Shown: positions 19,386 to 27,610, counted from the first letter of the stretch. The stretch: 64,000 bases of DNA from Hyphomonadaceae bacterium (GCA_028285145.1 JANQQC010000053.1:26526-90525); one strand, 5' to 3'. Notes: generated by a model from the sequence alone, not told the origin. A program made the numbers and translations.

Positions 19386-20270
19386 ATGGGCGAACTCGGC
19401 CTCAACAAGATTTTCGGCGCATTGCTCGCCACAATTCTCGTTGTCTTTGCACTCAAGGAAGTGACGTACATCGTCTTCCCATCTGGTGACGGGCACGGCG
19501 GCCACCACGGCGAAGAGCATGAGATGTCGCTTAATGAAAGAATCGCGTCGCGCTATGCGTATTACGTGGAAGTGGCGGACGGTGGCGGAGCTGCTGTTGT
19601 GGAAGAAGTGTTTGACCTTGGCCTTGCGCTCGCAAGTGCTGATCCTGCGCTCGGCGAGCGCGCGTTCAGAGGCAAATGTTTGACCTGTCACACGGTTGAG
19701 CAGGGGGGTGCAAACGGCACCGGTCCCAACCTTTACGGCATTATGGGTGCGCAGAAACATGCTGTACCGGGCTTTGCCTATTCCAACGCAATGACGGCGC
19801 TTGAGGGGGCCTGGACGTATGAGAATATGAGCGACTGGCTGGAGAATCCCGCGGGCTATGTGCGCGGCACGTCGATGGCCTTTGCCGGTCTGCGCCGGGA
19901 TGATGAGCGGGCGAACGTGATCGCTTACCTCACCTCCTACAGCCCGGATGCGCCACCTTATCCTGACCCGCTTCCCGAAGCGACCGAATTTGCTGAAGAA
20001 ACCGGCGAAGCTGTTGAAGCAGAAGTTGCTGTTGCAGCTGGCGACGATCCAGCTCAGGCGACGGGCGAAATCGAAACGCTTGATGTTGTCGACGGAACCG
20101 CTCCTGCCACTGGTGATGCTGGTGAAGTAGAACTCGTCCCTGACACTGTAACCGACGCCGTTGAAGAAAGCGTCGAGGCCGTCGAGGATGCCGCCGAGAC
20201 CGCCAGTGATGAGGCGTCGGAAGCCGTTGAGGAAGCTGAAGAAGCAGTGGAAGAGGCGACCGAAGAGTAA
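19386..20270 (+). CDS. Membrane-anchored cytochrome c with long acidic C-terminal tail
   Basis: The protein has 294 residues. An uncleaved membrane helix (about 8-31) is followed by a His/Gly/Glu-rich linker (34-46) and a class I cytochrome c domain (about 78-187). Haem attaches at C98-x-x-C101-H102, and Met164 in GTSMAF is the likely axial ligand. This matches CycM/cytochrome c552-type carriers that pass electrons from the bc1 complex to terminal oxidases on the periplasmic face. The last 95 or so residues form a very acidic Glu/Ala-rich extension absent from typical family members. No start ambiguity was noticed. Confidence 0.92.
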   Translation: MGELGLNKIFGALLATILVVFALKEVTYIVFPSGDGHGGHHGEEHEMSLNERIASRYAYYVEVADGGGAAVVEEVFDLGLALASADPALGERAFRGKCLTCHTVEQGGANGTGPNLYGIMGAQKHAVPGFAYSNAMTALEGAWTYENMSDWLENPAGYVRGTSMAFAGLRRDDERANVIAYLTSYSPDAPPYPDPLPEATEFAEETGEAVEAEVAVAAGDDPAQATGEIETLDVVDGTAPATGDAGEVELVPDTVTDAVEESVEAVEDAAETASDEASEAVEEAEEAVEEATEE

Positions 20271-20287
20271 GGTCTCCGGTCCCTTCC

Positions 20288-22465
20288 TCATTCCTCCAGA
20301 CAGGCCGCGTGCGAACCGCTACCGGGCCGGTACGTGCAGCTCGCTCTCGCTTCGATGTCCGCCCGGTCCAGCAGTGCCCGACGCCATTGCTTGGCCGCGA
20401 ATAGCGGGGCCTGGTCGGCGTAGTGTGGTGAGCTTTCGTCTACCGTCGCGGTCCCAAACTGGTGGATGACATCGGCCGACACCTGGCCGTTCTCATCCCA
20501 TTCGACGAGTGCGATCCAGGTGTCGCCGGCACTGGCATGTAACTGGCCGTCATCGCGAATCTCCGCAGGATAGATAGCGCGCAGTGTGTCCGGTGCGCCA
20601 TCCAGCGGAAGATCGAGTTCGCCGCGCACGATACGGTTCACGTCGCCCCATTCAGGGTCGATGCGGCCGTGATGGGTCATCAGATAATCGACAGCTTGCC
20701 GAAATGCGTCCTCGGGAGTTGGTGCCGGGTCACCCGTAAACCGTGCGGTGATCTCAGGGATGGCGGTCATAACACCGAGGGCCGCGTGACGGCTGCGCGC
20801 GGTGGTTTCGTACTCCCAGTCTGCGAGATGCTCAGCGGCTTCTGAGAGGGTCTCGTCGTCGCTCCAGTCGGCGGTCAGTACCGCTTTGACAACCGCATCT
20901 GTCTCCGAGCCTTCTGCGAAGCTGGTGTCGAATTTCAGGGTCAGCAGTGCCTCGCGGCCGAGGGCTGAAAATTTAGGGGTCAGCTCGATCAGGCGCAGGG
21001 ACCGGTTCGTCTCATTGGTTTGAAGGCCCATGGATTGTGGATAGTTGGCTGGATCAAGATTGTCCGGGCCATCCGTTGCCGAGAACGGGCTGTTGTTCGC
21101 ATTGAAGACAAGTCCGGATTCCGGATCGATCAGGATAGGCGCGCGTTCAAACGGCCGGTAGCCGTCCCAGATAAGATCGGAGCGATCACCCGGCATATCG
21201 GCTGACCAGTCCCAGGCGTCATCGCGGTTCGGATACTGCGCGTTGTGGATGAAGCCCACCCGTCCGGTATCGTCAGCGTAGATATAGTTGATGCTGGGCA
21301 GAGCGTTGAGCGCCATCGCTGCCATAAACTCGGAAAAGTCTTTGGCCTGGTTGAGGCGATAGTACTGCTCCAACTGCCGGATCTCACCCATACCAGCATA
21401 ACGCAGCGCGTATGTGCCGTGCTCGGCCTTGATCACTGGTCCGTGGAGCGAGCGCAGCACGGGACGTTTTGCCTTATAAGCGAAGGGCCCCCAGATTTTC
21501 ACACGGATAACGGTCTCCTCGACGTCAAAATCGAGCCATTCGCCGTCCATGCGATACTGCCTATCATTGTCGGGATTCACAGTGAGGCGGTAGACGTCTG
21601 CAAGGTCTTGTGCGCTGACGGTGTTTGCCCAGCCAAGGTTCCGGTTAAAGCCGTGAAGGACAAGGGGTGTTCCCGGGAACAGGCCGCCTGTTATGTCGAG
21701 CCCTTCTTCGGACACGAGGTGGGCTTCCCACCAAGCGACCGGACCCGTAAAGGGCTGGTGTGAGTTGATCAAAAGGCGTGTAACACCGTCGCCGGATCGT
21801 TCAGGAGCGACGGCAATGGCGTTGGAGCCGCGTTCGGGTGCGCCCTTCGGAGCGACCTGCCATGCCTCCCGGTCACCGCTTGGATCAAGCGCGATTTCTG
21901 CCTGTCGTTCGTCACCGAAGAGCTCAAGCAGCGTCCCGTCGAGGCCGTAGAAAAACGGGGTTCTGAAGACGAAACGGGCGATGATGTCCTTGCCGGTGAA
22001 GGGTGCGAGGCCGGCCCAGTTTTCCTCAGGATGCTCTGCGGCGTAGAGGTTCATCCCAGCGGCATAGCCCTCAGCGATAGCTTTCACATCGGCGGGGATT
22101 TCGCTGTCATACCCCTCTTCGACGATTTCCCAGACTCCAAAAAGTGAAACCAGATAGTCGGTCGGCGCGGCCCCTGCGCCCTTGTAACGGGCGAGGTCTC
22201 CTCGCACGGCGGCGACAGATTCCTGAATGGTCTCGAAGTCATCTTCGGCGTGGGCATAGGCCAAGCCGAACATGACGTCTGCATCGCGTGCTCCATAGAT
22301 GTGGGGTACGCCCCAATTGTCGCGGATGATTTCGGCGTCGTAGGTCTCAGCGGCGGCGGCAAGACGTTTGGCCGATGGGGTCGATGGGACCGGGTCCCAG
22401 AGCCAGACACCGACTCCAAGAATCAAAAGCACCGCGACGGCGGTGATCCAGCGTAGAATAGTCAT
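20288..22465 (-). CDS. Penicillin acylase family Ntn-hydrolase, membrane-anchored
   Basis: This 725-residue protein is predicted to mature by self-cleavage before Ser214 in ERGSNAIAV, the Ntn nucleophile position of the family. The N-terminal helix (about 5-23) anchors or exports it, so it acts in the periplasm. The alpha chain begins EIIRDNWGVPHIYG, a signature shared by penicillin G acylases and acyl-homoserine lactone acylases. The beta chain has the usual HGFNRNLGWANTVS. The substrate cannot be told from sequence; candidates include N-acyl homoserine lactones and beta-lactams. It lies 49 bases downstream of the NlpC/P60 gene on the same strand. Confidence 0.9.
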   Translation of the reverse strand: MTILRWITAVAVLLILGVGVWLWDPVPSTPSAKRLAAAAETYDAEIIRDNWGVPHIYGARDADVMFGLAYAHAEDDFETIQESVAAVRGDLARYKGAGAAPTDYLVSLFGVWEIVEEGYDSEIPADVKAIAEGYAAGMNLYAAEHPEENWAGLAPFTGKDIIARFVFRTPFFYGLDGTLLELFGDERQAEIALDPSGDREAWQVAPKGAPERGSNAIAVAPERSGDGVTRLLINSHQPFTGPVAWWEAHLVSEEGLDITGGLFPGTPLVLHGFNRNLGWANTVSAQDLADVYRLTVNPDNDRQYRMDGEWLDFDVEETVIRVKIWGPFAYKAKRPVLRSLHGPVIKAEHGTYALRYAGMGEIRQLEQYYRLNQAKDFSEFMAAMALNALPSINYIYADDTGRVGFIHNAQYPNRDDAWDWSADMPGDRSDLIWDGYRPFERAPILIDPESGLVFNANNSPFSATDGPDNLDPANYPQSMGLQTNETNRSLRLIELTPKFSALGREALLTLKFDTSFAEGSETDAVVKAVLTADWSDDETLSEAAEHLADWEYETTARSRHAALGVMTAIPEITARFTGDPAPTPEDAFRQAVDYLMTHHGRIDPEWGDVNRIVRGELDLPLDGAPDTLRAIYPAEIRDDGQLHASAGDTWIALVEWDENGQVSADVIHQFGTATVDESSPHYADQAPLFAAKQWRRALLDRADIEARASCTYRPGSGSHAACLEE

Positions 22466-22514
22466 GAACAGCTCCAGCCCTCTATCAGCCTAGGTTGGAC
22501 CCATTTTTTTAGCG

Positions 22515-23372
22515 TCAGGCAAGCACCTTGGATGGAGTACTTGCGTCCGATGCGGATCGGCTGGTGGCAAGATCGACGCGCCGCGCGCCTGTGGGGTGGC
22601 CGTACTTTGGCGCAATCCGCTCGATCGCTCCGCTAAGCGGTTCTATGGCCACGCTCATATGGAAAGCGTTGGAATGGATGAAGGTCTCGGCATCCAGCAT
22701 CATGCCGACATGGCCATCCCAGAAGACCATGTCGCCCCGCTGAAGGGTGCCGGGAGAGTCCCATCCTTCAACAGTCAGGCCGCTTGTCTCGAACTGCATG
22801 TCGCTGTCTCGCAGCAGTTCGACACCGCAAGCGGCGAAGGCAGCGACGGTCAGTCCGGAACAATCGAGGCCAAGGCTCTCGCGACCGCCCCACAGATAGG
22901 GCGCGCCAACAAAACGCGATGCGACATCGGCTGGATCGTCTTCGAAGCTGTCCGAAGGGGAGAGATGTGTTTCGTGAATCCAACCCGCTCCGGCACACTT
23001 GACGTATCGGCCGTCGCGTTCCTCCTCGCAGATCATTGCATTGAGGCTGACAAGAAAATGCGGGCTCGATTTCAGATCTGGTGCTGAGAACATATAAGTC
23101 CGCAGGGCGCTGACCCTGTGGGTTGGAGTAAGCGCCGGGGCAGAGAGCGCTGCCATATCCGTCCAGCCGACATAGTTGTCGCGATCGAGTTGAACGAGGG
23201 CGAACTCACCGCGCTCTTCGAAAACACGGCAAGTCTCGCCATGCAGAGCCTGGGTCAGCATTGTGGCGTCGGCTTCCGGTCCTTTCCGAACGGCAGCAAC
23301 ACCCGCCGACACCCGGTGCGGCACGCCTTCCCCCGGTGGGGTCGCCAGTCTCAAATCGTCCTTGCCAGCCAT
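22515..23372 (-). CDS. NlpC/P60 family cysteine hydrolase with SH3-type domains
   Basis: The protein has 285 residues. The N-terminal half (about 20-140) looks like two bacterial SH3 modules. The C-terminal NlpC/P60 domain (about 148-285) carries Cys171 in GLDCSGL and His221 in WDGHVGMM, with a third polar site near HSNAFHM. The family cleaves gamma-D-glutamyl-diamino acid bonds in peptidoglycan peptides. There is no signal peptide, which fits cytoplasmic recycling or cleavage of imported muropeptides, as in YkfC-like enzymes. It follows the MarR gene by nine bases, so the two are probably co-transcribed. Confidence 0.9.
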   Translation of the reverse strand: MAGKDDLRLATPPGEGVPHRVSAGVAAVRKGPEADATMLTQALHGETCRVFEERGEFALVQLDRDNYVGWTDMAALSAPALTPTHRVSALRTYMFSAPDLKSSPHFLVSLNAMICEEERDGRYVKCAGAGWIHETHLSPSDSFEDDPADVASRFVGAPYLWGGRESLGLDCSGLTVAAFAACGVELLRDSDMQFETSGLTVEGWDSPGTLQRGDMVFWDGHVGMMLDAETFIHSNAFHMSVAIEPLSGAIERIAPKYGHPTGARRVDLATSRSASDASTPSKVLA

Positions 23373-23381
23373 CGCAAACCT

Positions 23382-23759
23382 CTAAGCGGCTGCCCGCCGC
23401 CCTGTGTTGTTGGAAGCAGACTTATCGTCTGTGCCTGCGTCCACAATGAGGCGGGCAAAGTCACGAAGATAGGCCGTGCCATCAATCGTGCGCTCAATCA
23501 GAACGCTGCGCAGGTCTCGTTCGTCCGGCACGCGTTTGATCAGACCATGCTTTTCCAAGGCATCAAGTGCCCGTGTGACGGCTGGTTTCGCGATATCCAG
23601 CGCTTCGGCGAGACCGCGAACGGTATGCGGGCCAGAGGTCAGTGAGACCGTCATGAGTATGGCCTGCTGGCGCGCCGTCATGTCAGGCCCATCGGAGCGG
23701 ACGATCTCCATCAGAACCCGTCGCCACATGTCGAGACTGTCGCGCTCACTCATGGCCAT
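23382..23759 (-). CDS. MarR-family winged-helix transcriptional regulator
   Basis: This protein of about 125 residues has a central winged helix: TARQQAILMTV, then TVRGLAEALDIAKPAVTRALDALEKHGLI as helix-turn-helix, and a wing around VPDERDLRSVLIE. The recognition helix SKPAVTR-like pattern is typical of MarR. ATG 23759 follows AGGTGA by five bases; ATG 23753 is also possible. The longer open frame to 23966 overlaps the LysR gene and is rejected. It is placed immediately upstream of the NlpC/P60 gene, so self-regulation of that pair is likely. Its ligand is unknown. Confidence 0.88.
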   Translation of the reverse strand: MAMSERDSLDMWRRVLMEIVRSDGPDMTARQQAILMTVSLTSGPHTVRGLAEALDIAKPAVTRALDALEKHGLIKRVPDERDLRSVLIERTIDGTAYLRDFARLIVDAGTDDKSASNNTGRRAAA

Positions 23760-23827
23760 TTCGATCACCTGCCTGATTTCTCCAATCAGGAGAATCTTCG
23801 GTGATTTGCGACGGCAGGCAAGGGCGA

Positions 23828-24733
23828 TCAGGCGGGCAGGGGCTCCGCAAATCGAAGGGCATCCGCCAGATGCTCGGCGAAGAGTTTTGCCTTTCCTTTC
23901 AACTTGCCAGACGTCCAGACGCAGTGAATGGAGAGTGGCGGCAGGCCCCAACTTGGCAGCACGCAAACGAGCTCGCCGGCCCGTACGCGGTCGCAGACGA
24001 GCCAGTCCGGTGCCAGCAGCAATCCCATGCCGTCCACGGCGGCCTGCGTCAGTGCATCGCCCGACGAGGCCCTGAAACGCCCGTCCATTTCGATCTCGAC
24101 GGTATCGCCCGTGTTGTCGCAGCCGAGCGTCCAGCGGATGGCTCCACTTTGATGGCGAAAGAGCAGCGCTTCGTGATCGGACAAATGGCTGGGGGTCGTC
24201 GGTGTGCCGCGGTCCTTCAGGTAGTCGGGCGAGGCCCAGATCTTTCGCTGGGCTTCGCCCATCCGTTTCGCCATCAGGCTCGAATCGTCGAGCTCTCCGA
24301 GCCGGAAGGCAAGATCGACACCTTCTTCGACAAGATCGGTCTGGCTGTCGTCCAGAAGCAGGTCGATCTTTATGTGTGGATAGAGTTTGAGGAAGCTTGT
24401 GACCTGCGGAGCGATAACAAGACGTCCAAGGGAGTGGGCCGCCGTCAGTCGAAGCATCCCGACGGGTTCATGATCCAGACCGCGCGCTTCGGCTTCTGCA
24501 TCGTCGAATTCGTCCAGGATGGATTGGGCGCGTCCGTAGAAACGTTCTCCTGCTTCGGTCAGGCTGAGCGCGCGTGTTGTGCGAAGGAACAGGTCTGCCC
24601 CGAGGCGGTGTTCAAGATCCTGAATGCGGCGAGATACGGTTGGCTGGCCGATGCCGAGATCATTTGCAGCTTTTGAGAAACTGCCAGCGTCAGCGACGCG
24701 CATGAAAAGTCGCATGGCATCAAGCCTGTCCAT
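23828..24733 (-). CDS. LysR-family transcriptional regulator
   Basis: This 301-residue regulator has an N-terminal winged helix (residues about 1-60), seen as MDRLDAMRLFMRVADAGSF followed by AANDLGIGQPTVSRRIQDLE. A linker helix and a periplasmic-binding-like effector domain (about 90-295) follow. It belongs to the large CrgA-like branch in which the effector domain starts VGMLRLTAAHSLGR. The start at 24733 is chosen because MDRLDAM is the usual beginning; an upstream ATG at 24778 lies within the intergenic palindrome. It is divergent from the AhpD-like gene, which is its probable target. Confidence 0.94.
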   Translation of the reverse strand: MDRLDAMRLFMRVADAGSFSKAANDLGIGQPTVSRRIQDLEHRLGADLFLRTTRALSLTEAGERFYGRAQSILDEFDDAEAEARGLDHEPVGMLRLTAAHSLGRLVIAPQVTSFLKLYPHIKIDLLLDDSQTDLVEEGVDLAFRLGELDDSSLMAKRMGEAQRKIWASPDYLKDRGTPTTPSHLSDHEALLFRHQSGAIRWTLGCDNTGDTVEIEMDGRFRASSGDALTQAAVDGMGLLLAPDWLVCDRVRAGELVCVLPSWGLPPLSIHCVWTSGKLKGKAKLFAEHLADALRFAEPLPA

Positions 24734-24759
24734 TGGTCCTACTCCGTCATGCGGGTTTT

Positions 24760-24780
24760 GCATGGGCCATATGGCCATGC
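24760..24780. promoter_or_regulatory. Palindrome between lysR and the AhpD-like gene, candidate LysR operator
   Basis: GGCCATATGGCC at 24765-24776 is a perfect 12-bp palindrome. GCAT and ATGC extend it on both sides with one unpaired base. It lies 27 bp upstream of the LysR start in the divergent spacer, where LysR proteins usually bind. Binding is inferred. Confidence 0.45.
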
Positions 24781-24869
24781 TCTGCGTTCAGGAAATGGGA
24801 GGGATAACTCATCTTGCAAGCGTCGACGACGGATGATCCGCCGCCGCTTTAGAAAAATGAGATTATCCA

Positions 24870-25445
24870 ATGAGTACGAAATTCGAAATTCATGACGACG
24901 CTTCAGCACCGGAAGCAGCCCAGTCCTCGCTGGCTGAAGCGAAGAAGTCGCTTGGCTTTATTCCCAGCCTGTATGGCGTGCTGGCAGAAAATCCCGCAGC
25001 CCTTGAAGGCTATCAGACGCTCGCCGGCATTTTCGGCACGTCAGGTCTGACGCCGCTGGAGCAGCAAGTCGTTACTATTGCCGCCAGTGTCGAAAACGAG
25101 TGTCATTTCTGTGTGGCGGCCCACTCCGCCATTGCTGCGGGTCAGAAGCTCGACAGCGACGTGATCAACGCGATCAGGAACAATGAAGCCATTGCTGATC
25201 CCAAGCTGGAAGCGCTTAGAACCTTCACCAAGAAGACAGTGATCGAGCGCGGCTTCGTTTCTGATGCGGATGTCGATTCCTTCATCGACGCTGGGTACGA
25301 CCGTGCTGCTGTGCTGGCCGTCATTCTGGGGATCTCCCTCAAGGTGATCTCAAACTACACCAATCATGTGGCCGAGACGCCCGTGAACGAGGCCTTCCAG
25401 CCATTCGCGTGGACACCGAACGGTCACGAGGTTGCTGCCGCGTAG
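24870..25445 (+). CDS. AhpD-like / carboxymuconolactone decarboxylase family protein
   Basis: This 191-residue protein of the AhpD fold carries ENECHFCVAAH, giving the redox pair Cys78 and Cys81 with Glu75 and His85, as in AhpD-type alkylhydroperoxidase-related proteins. The N-terminal AKKSLGFIPSLYGVLAENP is the usual substrate-pocket helix of this subgroup. It is probably a cytoplasmic thiol peroxidase partner or reductase; the true substrate is unknown. The 136 bp to the divergent LysR gene include a strong palindrome, suggesting redox-responsive control by that regulator. Confidence 0.9.
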   Translation: MSTKFEIHDDASAPEAAQSSLAEAKKSLGFIPSLYGVLAENPAALEGYQTLAGIFGTSGLTPLEQQVVTIAASVENECHFCVAAHSAIAAGQKLDSDVINAIRNNEAIADPKLEALRTFTKKTVIERGFVSDADVDSFIDAGYDRAAVLAVILGISLKVISNYTNHVAETPVNEAFQPFAWTPNGHEVAAA

Positions 25446-25561
25446 AACCCGGTCGCTCGCGCGTCTGTGATCACGCTCACGGCTTTGTGGATCGCAGGTG
25501 TGCCCAATCGCCGTCATATACGAGGTGTCGGCAAAACTGTCCCACCCTTGCTGACATCTCA

Positions 25562-25594
25562 GGCCGCCGACGTATTCCCCCTCCGTCGGCGGCC
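25562..25594 (+). other. Perfect 11-bp stem-loop upstream of the YHS gene
   Basis: GGCCGCCGACG pairs perfectly with CGTCGGCGGCC around an 11-base loop, ending 21 bases before the YHS start codon. No T run follows, so it is not a standard terminator. It could be a 5' UTR structure or a factor-dependent terminator for the preceding gene. Confidence 0.6.
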
Positions 25595-25615
25595 ACTACA
25601 CACAAAGGACCGGAC

Positions 25616-26077
25616 ATGAAGATACGTTCTATGATTGCCGCCGCCATGCTTGCGGTCGCTCCCGTCGCCGTCGCTCCCGCAGCTTTCGCGGATACTGATC
25701 CCGTTTACACCGGAAGGTTCTCAAACCTTGCTGTGCAGGGCTACGATCCAGTCGCTTACTTTACGGTTGGCGAGCCAACAAAAGGCTCCAGGGACTTTAG
25801 CACAAATTATCAGGGTGCTGAGTTTCGCTTTGCGAGTCAGGAAAACCTCAACGCATTCCTTGAGGAGCCGGAGGCTTATGCACCCCAGTATGGCGGCTAC
25901 TGCGCCTGGGCTGTCGCGCAGGGCTACACAGCAAAGGGTGATGCCCGGCACTGGAAGATTGTCGACGGGAAACTCTACCTGAACTACAACAGGAAGGTTC
26001 AGAGCGATTGGGAAGCAGACGTACCGGGCTTCATTCAGAGCGCGGATGTGAACTGGCCAACCATACTTGCTGAGTAG
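25616..26077 (+). CDS. Exported YHS-domain protein
   Basis: This 153-residue protein has a signal peptide (cleavage near AAFA-DTD). The mature part holds a YHS-type fold: AVQGYDPVAYFT, a middle segment YQGAEFRFAS and APQYGGYCAWAVAQG with one cysteine. YHS domains are small modules often linked to metal handling; many bacterial ones are lone exported proteins of unknown role. The ATG at 25616 follows AAAGGA. The frame is open upstream to 25409, overlapping the AhpD-like gene, and that extension is rejected. A strong terminator follows 23 bases after the stop. Confidence 0.88.
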   Translation: MKIRSMIAAAMLAVAPVAVAPAAFADTDPVYTGRFSNLAVQGYDPVAYFTVGEPTKGSRDFSTNYQGAEFRFASQENLNAFLEEPEAYAPQYGGYCAWAVAQGYTAKGDARHWKIVDGKLYLNYNRKVQSDWEADVPGFIQSADVNWPTILAE

Positions 26078-26099
26078 GCAAAACACCCAAACCAACAGC

Positions 26100-26136
26100 A
26101 GAGCGCAACATCCGTAGCCGGATGCTGCGCTCTTTT
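26100..26136 (+). terminator. Rho-independent terminator after the YHS gene
   Basis: AGAGCGC-A-CATCCG pairs with CGGATG-C-TGCGCTCT through two arms separated by one mismatch, with a short loop and a TTTT run. It sits directly downstream of the YHS stop. Confidence 0.85.
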
Positions 26137-26193
26137 CATTTGGGTTACGTTCACACGCTTGCGTTGCAAAAAAGCCACTTACCGAATTGTCAT

Positions 26194-26209
26194 TTTGTAC
26201 ATGAACAAA
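26194..26209. promoter_or_regulatory. Inverted repeat upstream of the outer-membrane protein gene
   Basis: TTTGT and ACAAA flank six bases, forming TTTGT-N6-ACAAA about 68 bases before the start codon. It may be an operator; no regulator is identified. Confidence 0.3.
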
Positions 26210-26276
26210 GTGCGCTTGTTTCGCCTCATTCAGTGCCCAGATGTCCGCCTGCCTTATAGGAAAAGGAGGCATAATT

Positions 26277-26780
26277 ATGAAACTTGCACTTACAGCTATC
26301 TCCGCCGTTGCCATAGCATTCGCTGCGCCTGCCGTTGCCGAGCCGGAGTTCTACGGTACGGCTGGATACACGAATTTCGGGTTCGATGATGCTGATCTTG
26401 GAGCCATCCAGCTTCGCGGCGGCGTCAACTTCAACTCGCTGTTTGGTGCGGAGGTCGAAGGCGCATTCGGCGTAAACGACGATGACATTGGCGGCGTGGA
26501 TGTGGAACTGGATAGCCAGTTCGGGGCCTTTGGCGTGCTGCGTACGCCTGTTGGCGAAAACCTGGAAGTTTTCGCGCGGGCCGGCTGGGTTAATGTTGAA
26601 GCTGAAGGGTCGTTTGGTGGCCTGTCCGCGTCTGATGGTGATGATGCCGGTGCGATTGGTGTGGGCGGAAACTTCTTCTTCACCGAGCAACACGGCATCC
26701 GTGCTGGATACACGTACTATGACTTCGACGAGTCGGCAGACGTGCTCGAAATCGCTTATGTCTACCGCTTCGGTGGCTAA
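26277..26780 (+). CDS. Small outer-membrane beta-barrel protein
   Basis: This 167-residue protein has a signal peptide (cleavage near PAVA-EPE). The rest alternates polar and hydrophobic residues, as in an eight-stranded barrel: GTAGYTNFGF, IQLRGGVNF, LEVFARAGWVNVEAE, GIRAGYTYYDF, and the end LEIAYVYRFGG. The closing aromatic-rich strand is a typical outer-membrane assembly signal. It belongs to the OmpA-like transmembrane/porin-family barrel group; function is unassigned. ATG 26277 follows AAGGAGG at 26263-26269. A perfect terminator follows the gene. Confidence 0.88.
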   Translation: MKLALTAISAVAIAFAAPAVAEPEFYGTAGYTNFGFDDADLGAIQLRGGVNFNSLFGAEVEGAFGVNDDDIGGVDVELDSQFGAFGVLRTPVGENLEVFARAGWVNVEAEGSFGGLSASDGDDAGAIGVGGNFFFTEQHGIRAGYTYYDFDESADVLEIAYVYRFGG

Positions 26781-26813
26781 GCGTTCGGCGCGGTAAATCC
26801 TCCCAACGGAAAG

Positions 26814-26842
26814 GCCTCGCGCATTTCGCGCGAGGCTTTTTT
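26814..26842 (+). terminator. Rho-independent terminator after the outer-membrane protein gene
   Basis: GCCTCGCGC pairs perfectly with GCGCGAGGC around a five-base loop, followed by TTTTTT. It lies between two convergent genes. The minus-strand side has only a short T run, so it mainly serves the plus strand. Confidence 0.93.
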
Positions 26843-26854
26843 GTCTGAGAGTCG

Positions 26855-27610
26855 CTAAGCGGCGCGGACTTGGTTCCGACCGAACCTTTGCGCGTTGTAA
26901 AGCGCTTCATCGGCTTCGGTTGTCGCGTGCTCGAGTGATTGATCCGAGGAGAATGAGGCAACACCGAAGCTTGCCGTGACGTTGGTCCGGTCGCCTCTGT
27001 AGCGCATTGTTGCATCATCGATACGCTCGCGCAGGCGTTCGCAGATGTTGACCGCTTGAGTGACCGATACGTCTGACAACAGGATGATGAACGTCTCGTT
27101 CGACCATCTGGCGAGCTTGTCGAACGGGCCACGAAGCTCGGTGTGTGCGATGACGGAGACTTGCCGAACGATCTGGTCGGTGAAGTCTTCGCCCAAATCC
27201 TTGCGAAGGGTTTCCAGCTTGTCGATCTCAAAGAGGGCAATCGCCGCTTTTCGGTGCGAATGCTCCATTCGAGAGCGTTCGTCGCGAATGGCGAGTTCAA
27301 AGAAGCTGCGATTGAGCAGCCCGGTTAGCCCATCGGTGGGCCCCATCGCTTCAACGGTCCGGCGTAGGCTCGCAATGCTGAGATTGTTCTGCGCAACAAT
27401 CGTCGCAATTGGAGTCGCAACACAGGCCGTCACCAGAAGGGTCGTCCAGAACAGGCTGATTGGGTCGCCCGGGTAGCCGAAGTTTTTCGCGTTCAGTGAT
27501 CCGATGACAGCAAGCGATAATGCCGTTGCCAGCACTGAGGCGAACAGAAACCAGGCTGACAGAGTCGGGTTGCCGAAACGACCAGCGTTTATGCCAGAGA
27601 TCCGCATCAT
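26855..27610 (-). CDS. Membrane GGDEF-domain protein with degenerate active site
   Basis: This 251-residue protein has two N-terminal membrane helices (about 18-37 and 50-73) and then a GGDEF-fold domain (about 88-250) opening with PTDGLTGLLNRSFFE. The catalytic signature is replaced by SNETF at residues 170-174 (RWSNETF instead of RxGGDEF), so diguanylate cyclase activity is unlikely. FEID (127-130) keeps one metal aspartate. No RxxD inhibitory site is evident in the usual place. It may act as a nucleotide-binding or protein-binding sensor. It lies downstream of dnaB on the same strand with 155 bp between them. Confidence 0.88.
   Translation of the reverse strand: MMRISGINAGRFGNPTLSAWFLFASVLATALSLAVIGSLNAKNFGYPGDPISLFWTTLLVTACVATPIATIVAQNNLSIASLRRTVEAMGPTDGLTGLLNRSFFELAIRDERSRMEHSHRKAAIALFEIDKLETLRKDLGEDFTDQIVRQVSVIAHTELRGPFDKLARWSNETFIILLSDVSVTQAVNICERLRERIDDATMRYRGDRTNVTASFGVASFSSDQSLEHATTEADEALYNAQRFGRNQVRAA

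Noticed and set aside
19197..20291. 364-codon open frame antisense to the cytochrome c gene
   Set aside because: The plus strand encodes CXXCH and a membrane anchor; the antisense product is Arg/Phe-rich with no family pattern.
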